A stretch of 46,916 nt of DNA from Clostridia bacterium (GTDB lineage: Bacteria > Bacillota > Clostridia > Oscillospirales > CAG-382), in contig CAAEPN010000130.1 of assembly GCA_900757905.1 (NCBI GenBank), forward strand, positions 1 through 46,916. Reading direction: 5' to 3'. Below, piece by piece: positions 41,527-46,916 of the stretch. How positions within the stretch are numbered: the stretch's first letter is position 1; each line of letters opens with the position of its first letter. The translations under genes and the position numbers were made by a program. Under the pieces are notes generated by a model. That model worked only from the letters and a program-made list of their open reading frames with translations. It was not told the origin of the DNA and did no database searches.

Positions 41527-43236
41527 TTGTTTAAGAAAATTTACAAGAATATGCGATTCGTATCACTGTTTACGCTTATCATTTCGGCGGTTTTGGTGTT
41601 TTCGACCGGATACTACATCTTTAATCTGCGCATTGAAGCCGAGATTCGCGAACAGGCGCTGTTGCTTTCGCAGTTTGTCAACCACTGTTTGGAAAAAAAC
41701 GGCGCTCTTCCGGACGATATGCCGCATTTTACCGACGGGAAAAGCTTAGTGATCCTATCGCCGGACGGCACGGTTTTATACGATGCCGACCCAAGCGGCG
41801 CTATCACAAAGGGGTATGAAAAGCTAACCGAGCGCCCGGAAGTAATCCTTGCAGACGAAAACGGCCGCGGCGAGGATGAAGCCTATATGTCCGGCTTTCT
41901 CGGCAAGGTCTACAGCTATGCAATAACGCTTTCCGACGGCAGCATCCTCCTTGTTTCCTGCGATACGCTCGATATTTTCTCGCTTATGAGTGAATTTTTC
42001 GTGGTCTTGGTCTTTATGTGCTTGCTCATCTATCTGCTGACAGCCGTCATCTCCAAGCGTCTTACCGAAAATATCGTCGCGCCGATCGCAAATACCTCTT
42101 TTGCCGAGATCGACGAGCAGCGTTCGCCCTACGAGGAGTTACAGCCGTTCATTTCGATGATCTCCTATCAGAACCGTGAGATCAAGCATCAGGTCGAACG
42201 CGTCAAGCGGCAGAAACTACGCTTGCAGGCGGTCAGCGAATCCATGAACGAGGGACTTGTCGTTCTCGATCGCGACGGGAATATTCTTTCGCTCAACCGT
42301 GCGGCAGCGCGTGTTCTGAACCTCGCCTCTACCGAAGCGGTCAAAAACACCTCCCTGTTAAAGCTCACCGGGAACGACCCGGATTTTGCGGCAAAGCTTT
42401 CTGCCGCCTATGAAAACAAGCGCGGTTCGTTCTACTATACGACCGATACGCACACCTATGAGCTGTTTTACAGTCCGGTAAACGACGGAACAAACGTCAT
42501 CGGCGTGGTCATTCTGATGTTTGATATGACCGAAAAGATCAAAAACGAACAAATTCGCGCGGAATTTACCGCCAATGTATCGCATGAATTGAAAACGCCG
42601 CTCACCTCCATTCACGGCTACGCCCAGCTCATAACAAGCGGCATAGCGCGCGAAGAGGACAAGCCGCTATTTGCCGAAAAGATTGAGAAAGAAAGCAGCC
42701 GCTTAATTTCGCTGGTTGAAGATATTATCGAGCTTTCCAATCTCGACGAGGGCATTCAGCCTGAAAAAACATCGTTTGCCGTGCAGCCGATGCTTGCAGA
42801 AATTTTAGATACGCTGTCGCTGGCCGCCGAAAAGAAAAACGTGTCATTCACGCTCACCGGCGACGATTTCGAAATACTTGCCGGGAAAAGCCAGATTCAC
42901 GAGCTGCTTTACAATCTGCTTGACAATGCTGTCAAATACAATAAGGATGGCGGAAAAGTGGACGTATCTGTGGAAAAAAGCGGTAAAGTCCGCATTGCCG
43001 ACACCGGCATCGGAATTCCGGATGAAATGCGCGAGCGTATTTTCGAACGCTTTTTCCGCGTGGACAAGAGCCACTCCAAGAAAGTCAACGGCACGGGACT
43101 GGGACTTTCCATCGTAAAGCACATTGCCATGAACAACAATCTGTCGCTTGAGGTGGCAAGTAAGCTCGGCGAGGGCAGCACATTTACAGTCGGCTTTGAG
43201 AATTGCCTTGTAAAGAACAACCGGCATGGACATTAA
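41527..43236 (+). CDS. phoR: PhoR-type membrane histidine kinase
   Basis: 569 aa from TTG at 41527, with AGGAGG about 10 nt upstream. Membrane segment ~12-32 (VSLFTLIISAVLVFSTGYYI), extracytoplasmic sensor ~33-150, second segment ~157-178 (FFVVLVFMCLLIYLLTAVIS), a HAMP-like linker, a PAS domain ~230-330 (MNEGLVVLDRDGNILSLNRA), H-box VSHELKTPLTSIHGYAQLIT (His about 352), N-box LLYNLLDNAVKYNKDGG, G-boxes ADTGIGIPDEMRERIFERFF and GTGLGLSIVKHIA. All catalytic motifs are intact. It lies 40 bp after the response regulator and is its partner. Repeat copy B follows. Confidence 0.92.
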   Translation: MFKKIYKNMRFVSLFTLIISAVLVFSTGYYIFNLRIEAEIREQALLLSQFVNHCLEKNGALPDDMPHFTDGKSLVILSPDGTVLYDADPSGAITKGYEKLTERPEVILADENGRGEDEAYMSGFLGKVYSYAITLSDGSILLVSCDTLDIFSLMSEFFVVLVFMCLLIYLLTAVISKRLTENIVAPIANTSFAEIDEQRSPYEELQPFISMISYQNREIKHQVERVKRQKLRLQAVSESMNEGLVVLDRDGNILSLNRAAARVLNLASTEAVKNTSLLKLTGNDPDFAAKLSAAYENKRGSFYYTTDTHTYELFYSPVNDGTNVIGVVILMFDMTEKIKNEQIRAEFTANVSHELKTPLTSIHGYAQLITSGIAREEDKPLFAEKIEKESSRLISLVEDIIELSNLDEGIQPEKTSFAVQPMLAEILDTLSLAAEKKNVSFTLTGDDFEILAGKSQIHELLYNLLDNAVKYNKDGGKVDVSVEKSGKVRIADTGIGIPDEMRERIFERFFRVDKSHSKKVNGTGLGLSIVKHIAMNNNLSLEVASKLGEGSTFTVGFENCLVKNNRHGH

Positions 43237-43255
43237 GATTTTGCACAAAAGAAAG

Positions 43256-43279
43256 GGCAACCAACTTAAATTGGTTGCC
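43256..43279 (-). terminator. left bracket hairpin of repeat B
   Basis: Stem GGCAACCAA/TTGGTTGCC; on the minus strand followed by CTTTCTTTTG. Its sequence differs from repeat A's hairpin but matches its own right partner at 43477-43502. Confidence 0.65.
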
Positions 43280-43282
43280 TTA

Positions 43283-43475
43283 AGCGTGTCGCAAAACTTC
43301 GTTTTGCGACACGAAAACAGATTCGTGCGCTCGCGCCTCATGCCAAAAAGCTCCGCTTTTCGATACTCGCGAATCTATCGGAGAAAAATCCGTGGCGCAT
43401 GTCCCCGGATTTTTCAGATTTTTTATTGATATCGGGCTTCGCACGAAAAGCTTTATGGACTTTTACAACAGTCTA
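43283..43475 (+). repeat. intergenic structured repeat, copy B
   Basis: 193 bp, same orientation as copy C and inverse of copy A. Starts AGCGTGTCGCAAAAC, with a perfect hairpin GTGTCGCAAAAC/GTTTTGCGACAC, then the blocks shared by all copies (CAGATTCGTGCGCTCGCG, CGCGAATCTATCGG, GAAAAATCCGTGG, CATGTCCCCGGATTTTTC), ending ACAACAGTCT. Sits between the convergent phoR-like and DUF4186 genes. Confidence 0.87.
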
Positions 43476-43476
43476 A

Positions 43477-43506
43477 GGGCAGCCAATTTGAATTGGCTGC
43501 CCTTTT
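43477..43506 (+). terminator. right bracket hairpin of repeat B, kinase terminator
   Basis: Stem GGGCAGCCAA/TTGGCTGCCC followed by TTTTG. Outward-facing relative to repeat B. Confidence 0.75.
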
Positions 43507-43543
43507 GATTTGCATATATTCACTATTTTTCCGCTTACTGCTT

Positions 43544-43903
43544 TTATTCATCCGTCAATTCCCGATCGATCCATGCCATGAGCAAATTTACGATTTTTTG
43601 CTGTCGCACCGCGTCAAGCGCTACGCCTTTTGGCACGCGATACCACTTTTCAAGACAGCCGCGGCAACAGCATGCACAGGCATGCTGAGCAACAAAAACA
43701 GGATGTCCGCGCATGGGCGTCTGCTTACCGTCATTCGGCGGAAACGCCGGTGCAAGGCGCGTGCTCACAAAATCGGCGGCATGCCGGCAGATCACGTCCC
43801 TGCCCTTTTCCTTCACATAGGCTTTTTCTTTTTCAGACAGATGAAATTTACGCCGGAAATCCGATTTTTCAAGCCGCGCAAAGGTTTCTTCGTACCCGGC
43901 CAC
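43544..43903 (-). CDS. DUF4186 family protein
   Basis: 119 aa from GTG at 43903, 2 bp after the MATE stop, with GGAATAACC upstream. The pattern FARLEKSDFRRKFHLSEKEK, GRDVICRHAADFVSTRLAPA followed by FPPNDGKQTPMRGHPVFVAQ, and CACCCRGCLEKWYRVPKG matches what I recall of DUF4186. The Cys cluster in CACCCRGC plus His residues suggests metal binding. The family has no established function. Probably co-transcribed with the upstream MATE gene. Confidence 0.85.
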   Translation of the reverse strand: MAGYEETFARLEKSDFRRKFHLSEKEKAYVKEKGRDVICRHAADFVSTRLAPAFPPNDGKQTPMRGHPVFVAQHACACCCRGCLEKWYRVPKGVALDAVRQQKIVNLLMAWIDRELTDE

Positions 43904-43905
43904 GG

Positions 43906-45324
43906 TTATTCCGCTTCCGGTACGGCCAACTCAGCAGACGTGCCGGAGGTTTCCACAACGCAGTCCTTGGCAAGGTCGGCACGCTTATAATAGAAAAACG
44001 TGAGAATGCTGCAAACCGCCCAGCCGGCCGGATATCCGAGTGCGATCGGAATCGGCTGGTTGACGATATAGTGCGACATGATATACAGGTATATCTGCCG
44101 GAATACCACGAACGAAAACAGCATGATGAACATGGGCATGCGGCTGTTTCCCGCGCCGCGCAATGCGCCGGTATAGATCTGATTGACGCAGCAAAGCAGA
44201 TAAAACGGCAGAATATACCGCAAAAACGCGGTTCCGTACACGACGACCGTGTCTTTGGAGTTAAAGAAAGACACCATCCCGGGTGCAAAAATTACAAGCG
44301 GCAGCATGATGACAAACGTTGAGAGAAGTGCCATGCCGAAGGCATAGTTGACGCCTTTTTTGGCACGCTTCACATCACGAAGACCGAGATTCTGCCCGAC
44401 AAACGTCGTGCAGGCAATGGCAAGCGACTGCATGGGAAGCAGCACAAACTGATCAATTTTGGAATAGGCCGTCCAACCGGACATACAGTCTGCGCCGAAC
44501 ACATTGATATACGACTGCACGAAAACGTTGGAAAAACAGGTAATGGCCGTCTGGATCGCTGCCGGAATTCCGATTTTTAATATCTTGCCGAGCATTTCCC
44601 AATCGATACGCAAATCGCGGAAACGAAGCACCACACAGGTATCGCTTTTCCACAACGACAGCAGGACGAGCACGGCCGACGCGGCTTCGGCAATCACCGT
44701 CGCATAGGCAACGCCCTCCACGCCCATGTTAAATACAAGTACGAACACGAGGTCAAGCACAGTATTGACAAGCGCCGAAACGACAAGAAAATAGAACGGG
44801 CGCTTGGAATCGCCGACCGCGCGCAGAATACCCGAACCGATGTTATAGATCATAAGTCCTAACATACCGGCAAAATAGATGGTAAGATAAGCCGTCGATT
44901 CCGGAACGACCTCCTCCGGCGTTTTCATGAAGTCAAGCATAGTTGGAATCAAAAGAATGCCAGCAACCGACAGCACAACACCCAATATCAGCGTCATAAC
45001 AATTGCGGTATGCACGGTATCATGCACCTTATCAAAGCGCCTTGCGCCATAATACTGTGAAATGACGACGCCTGCGCCGGTCGAAAGGCCAAGAAAGAAG
45101 CCGATGAGCATATTGATGATAGGCCCTACCGTGCCGACTGCCGAAAAGGCTTCGTTGCTGACATAGTTACCGACCACCCACGCGTCGACCGTATTATAAA
45201 GCTGTTGAAAAATATTTCCGGCAAGAAGCGGCAGCGAAAACCAAACAAGATGTGCGGCGATACTGCCCTTTGTCATATCCGAGCCGGGATAAAAGCGTGA
45301 AAATCTGCTTTTAAGTGAGACCAT
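43906..45324 (-). CDS. MATE family efflux transporter
   Basis: 472 aa, about 12 membrane segments. N-terminal HLVWFSLPLLAGNIFQQLYN then TVDAWVVGNYVSNEAFSAVG, the internal repeat IGIPAAIQTAITCFSNVFVQ, and FVGQNLGLRDVKRAKKGV are classic MATE motifs. AGGA lies 8 nt before the ATG. Promoter at 45375-45403. Only distantly related to the MATE at 1192-2643. Substrate unknown. Confidence 0.94.
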   Translation of the reverse strand: MVSLKSRFSRFYPGSDMTKGSIAAHLVWFSLPLLAGNIFQQLYNTVDAWVVGNYVSNEAFSAVGTVGPIINMLIGFFLGLSTGAGVVISQYYGARRFDKVHDTVHTAIVMTLILGVVLSVAGILLIPTMLDFMKTPEEVVPESTAYLTIYFAGMLGLMIYNIGSGILRAVGDSKRPFYFLVVSALVNTVLDLVFVLVFNMGVEGVAYATVIAEAASAVLVLLSLWKSDTCVVLRFRDLRIDWEMLGKILKIGIPAAIQTAITCFSNVFVQSYINVFGADCMSGWTAYSKIDQFVLLPMQSLAIACTTFVGQNLGLRDVKRAKKGVNYAFGMALLSTFVIMLPLVIFAPGMVSFFNSKDTVVVYGTAFLRYILPFYLLCCVNQIYTGALRGAGNSRMPMFIMLFSFVVFRQIYLYIMSHYIVNQPIPIALGYPAGWAVCSILTFFYYKRADLAKDCVVETSGTSAELAVPEAE

Positions 45325-45374
45325 TTTCTGTTCCTATCTGAAAAATAAAGGTGATTTTTAGCTTGTTAATGTAT

Positions 45375-45403
45375 ATTGTAACACAAACCAAAGGAAATAG
45401 CAA
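45375..45403 (-). promoter_or_regulatory. promoter of MATE-DUF4186 unit
   Basis: On the minus strand TTGCTA, a 17-bp spacer ending TGT, then TACAAT (45380-45375). Confidence 0.75.
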
Positions 45404-45437
45404 GTGACGATTTGCACAAAAAAGCCATAAAAGAAAA

Positions 45438-45476
45438 ACCGTATCTTCCTACGGCAAAAACCATAGAAGATACGGT
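45438..45476 (-). terminator. terminator downstream of repeat C
   Basis: Stem ACCGTATCTTC/GAAGATACGGT plus an inner TACGG/CCATA-type stem and loop; on the minus strand followed by TTTTTC. It ends the leftward TIM-barrel transcript after it has crossed repeat C. Confidence 0.85.
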
Positions 45477-45479
45477 CTG

Positions 45480-45670
45480 AGCGTGTCGCAAAACTACGTT
45501 TTACGACACGGAAACAGATTCGTGCGCTCGCGCCTCATGCCAAAAAGCTTCGCTTTTCGACACTCGCGAATCTATCGGTGAAAAATCCGTGGCACATGTC
45601 CCCGGATTTTTCAGATTTTTATTGGAATCGGGCTTTGCCCAAAAAGTCTATAAGACTTTCGCAACGGTCT
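45480..45670 (+). repeat. intergenic structured repeat, copy C
   Basis: 191 bp, same orientation and blocks as copy B (GCGTGTCGCAAAAC start, CAGATTCGTGCGCTCGCG, CGCGAATCTATCGG, GAAAAATCCGTGG, ATGTCCCCGGATTTTTC, end GCAACGGTCT). It lies within the 3' region of the leftward TIM-barrel gene, 16 bp after its stop. Only one bracket hairpin (left side) is present. Confidence 0.87.
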
Positions 45671-45686
45671 ATTTACTTTTTAAGCA

Positions 45687-46661
45687 TTAAGCCCAGAACA
45701 TTCCGCCGGGCTTGGGTTCGGAAATAATGATGCGGCGAAGGAATGCAATCGCCTTTTCAAGGCCTTCCTTGCTGCTCATGAAGCTATCCTCATGTTCGAT
45801 ACTCATAACATGGTTATAGCCGGTAAGCTGAAGCATGGAGATCATATCCTTCCACTTCTTCTCATCCGTACCGTAGCCGAGCGCACGGAACACCCACGAG
45901 CGGTGGATCTCATCGCTGTAATGCTTGGTATCGAGAACGCCGTTGATTTCGGTATTGCGGCGGTTGACGCAGGTATCCTTTGCATGGAAATGGAACATAG
46001 CGCCGTTTTCGCCGATGTAGCGAATGGCTTCTACCGGGTCGATACCCTGCCAAATGAGGTGGGACGGATCGAAGTTTGCGCCGAGGCACGGGCCGACGGC
46101 ATTACGGAGCTTCATAAGGGTTTCGGGATTATAGACGCAGAAGCCGGGGTGCATTTCGAAAGCGATCTTATTAACGCCGTACTTTGCGGCATATTCGGAT
46201 TCTTTCTGCCAATACGGGATGAGCACGTCGTTCCACTGGTAATCGAGGATATGGAGAAAATCCTCCGGCCACGGGCAAGTAACCCAGTTCGGAGTCTTAT
46301 CTTCAGGCGAGCCGCCGGGGCAGCCGGAAAAAGTAATGACCATCGGAATTTCGAGTTCGTTTGCGAGAACGCAGGTACGTTCGAAATCTTCATGGAATTT
46401 TGCAGCGACCTCTTTATCGGGATGGACGGCGTTGCCATGGGTAGAAAGTGCAGAAATTTCGATATCGTACTTTTTAAAGAGATCCTTGAATGCCTTTAAT
46501 TTGCTCTTATCGGCGAGAAGCTCCTCGCGGTTGCAATGGCCTTGTCCGGGAAATCCGCCGGTACCGATCTCAACGGCTTCGACGCCGAGGCCCTTGACGT
46601 ATGCAAGCATATCTTCGAGGGAGCGGTCATAAAGCGGAACGGTGACTAATCCTACTTTCAT
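45687..46661 (-). CDS. sugar phosphate isomerase/epimerase family protein (TIM barrel)
   Basis: 324 aa from ATG at 46661 (MKVGLVTVPLYDRSLEDMLA), with AAAGGAAG 8 nt upstream; the open frame further upstream covers the promoter. AP-endonuclease-2-like TIM barrel: YVKGLGVEAVEIGTGGFPGQ, YDIEISALSTHGN, metal-ligand segments IAFEMHPGFCVYNPETLMKL, CLGANFDPSHLIWQGIDPVE, FHFHAKD, and MSIEHEDSFMSSKEGLEKAI. Similar proteins isomerise or epimerise sugars (xylose-isomerase-like, myo-inositol and tagatose pathways) with a divalent metal. The specific sugar is unknown. Own promoter; repeat C and a terminator follow. Confidence 0.88.
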   Translation of the reverse strand: MKVGLVTVPLYDRSLEDMLAYVKGLGVEAVEIGTGGFPGQGHCNREELLADKSKLKAFKDLFKKYDIEISALSTHGNAVHPDKEVAAKFHEDFERTCVLANELEIPMVITFSGCPGGSPEDKTPNWVTCPWPEDFLHILDYQWNDVLIPYWQKESEYAAKYGVNKIAFEMHPGFCVYNPETLMKLRNAVGPCLGANFDPSHLIWQGIDPVEAIRYIGENGAMFHFHAKDTCVNRRNTEINGVLDTKHYSDEIHRSWVFRALGYGTDEKKWKDMISMLQLTGYNHVMSIEHEDSFMSSKEGLEKAIAFLRRIIISEPKPGGMFWA

Positions 46662-46709
46662 GGGAATAACTTCCTTTCGTATTTTTTGGATAGAATTACT
46701 TCTACGGTT

Positions 46710-46738
46710 ATTATACAATAAGTAAGCGGAAATTTCAA
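46710..46738 (-). promoter_or_regulatory. promoter of TIM-barrel gene
   Basis: On the minus strand TTGAAA, 17-bp spacer, TATAAT (46715-46710), 49 bp before the ATG. Confidence 0.85.
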
Positions 46739-46741
46739 GTA

Positions 46742-46783
46742 CTTTTTCAGGGATTTTCGATTTTTCGAAAATCCCTGAAAAAG
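46742..46783. repeat. 19-bp perfect inverted repeat upstream of TIM-barrel promoter
   Basis: CTTTTTCAGGGATTTTCGA, a TTTT loop, and its exact complement. It adjoins the -35 box of the leftward promoter. Its A/T-rich ends make it a possible terminator for a gene beyond the right edge, or an operator. Confidence 0.6.
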
Positions 46784-46826
46784 GATCTAATTGGATTGTA
46801 CGAACCTCCATTGCCGCGAGCGGATT

Positions 46827-46897
46827 CGAGGTTTGCAAAACCTCGGAACTCCCTGCAAGGGAGGACGGGTTTATTCTTTTTGCTTCTGCAAAAAGAA
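46827..46897. repeat. cluster of three hairpins at right edge
   Basis: Three consecutive inverted repeats: CGAGGTTT/AAACCTCG (46827-46845), CTCCC/GGGAG (46849-46863), and TTCTTTTTGC/GCAAAAAGAA (46874-46897). No gene is seen here. Looks like the end of another structured intergenic repeat cut by the window edge. Confidence 0.45.
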
Positions 46898-46916
46898 CCA
46901 AAAAGCAGCCGGGACT

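Noticed and set aside
41527..43236. Kinase and regulator as a vancomycin-type (VanSR) pair
   Set aside because: The D-amino-acid ligase genes are far away on the other strand, while a Na/Pi-PhoU gene is directly upstream. A PhoPR role fits better.
43630..44322. 230-aa open frame opposite the DUF4186 and MATE genes
   Set aside because: Spans the ends of two well-supported genes on the other strand, has low-complexity charged sequence and no start signals.
32333..45670. The three repeats as a CRISPR array or a transposon
   Set aside because: Units are ~190 bp, far apart, in both orientations, with no spacers, cas genes or transposase frame. Non-autonomous mobility remains possible.
46662..46901. 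N-terminal extension of the TIM-barrel protein
   Set aside because: Covers the promoter and a 19-bp hairpin. The start at 46661 has a good ribosome site and the fold's first strand.
1..46916. tRNA, rRNA or riboswitch genes
   Set aside because: No cloverleaf-like sequence, rRNA signature or known riboswitch core was recognised by eye apart from the PyrR leader.

Overview
The window looks like a chromosomal segment of a low-to-mid GC Bacillota (Clostridia, most like gut Oscillospiraceae/Ruminococcaceae). The reasons are strong AGGAGG-type ribosome binding sites, sigma-A promoters with 17-bp spacers, T-tailed hairpin terminators, a PyrR attenuator, the nnr-lipoprotein-alr gene order, DUF4186, and abundant intracellular glycosidases. 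No tRNA, rRNA, CRISPR array, prophage or transposase gene was seen. Genus-level placement is not possible from the sequence alone.

Layout. 0.15-4.7 kb: a leftward carbohydrate operon (six-hairpin glycosidase-like protein, MATE transporter, SGNH esterase), divergent from an AraC regulator that overlaps trmO. 6.4-6.7 kb: a monocistronic 35-aa peptide gene with its own promoter and terminator. 6.9-10.3 kb: ThuA-like protein, an unknown protein, UDP-galactopyranose mutase and a family 2 glycosyltransferase, a probable galactofuranose glycan operon. 10.3-11.6 kb: an SLC13/ArsB-type permease. 11.6-16.0 kb: a leftward cell-wall operon with a D-aspartate ligase-type ATP-grasp enzyme, an aspartate racemase and an unusual fusion of a MurE-type ligase to a complete N-acetylglutamate kinase. 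16.1-19.5 kb: nnr-lipoprotein-alr. 19.7-21.1 kb: BrnQ. 21.3-23.6 kb: pyrR-uracil permease behind an attenuator. 23.7-27.0 kb: a GH116-like protein and queA. 27.0-30.2 kb: a GH20-like enzyme and a DMT transporter, with a divergent AraC regulator. 30.3-32.3 kb: a second DMT transporter and asnA.

32.6-38.7 kb holds two paralogous secreted multidomain proteins with near-identical promoters. One is intact and followed by a 41-aa peptide related to the 35-aa peptide. The other is split by two single-base frameshifts. 38.8-43.2 kb is a phosphate module (Na/Pi transporter with PhoU domain, PhoP/PhoR-type two-component system) with Pho-box-like repeats upstream. 43.5-46.7 kb holds DUF4186, a second MATE transporter and a TIM-barrel sugar isomerase/epimerase.

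Three copies of a ~190-bp structured repeat sit at gene 3' ends (32.4, 43.3 and 45.5 kb). Two of them are bracketed by matched, outward-facing terminator hairpins.

The most interesting system is the 11.6-16.0 kb operon. D-Asp production, D-Asp ligation and Mur-ligase activity are joined to an ornithine-pathway kinase. This suggests a cassette coupling diamino-acid supply to assembly of a D-Asp-cross-bridged peptidoglycan, possibly of L-Orn-D-Asp type.
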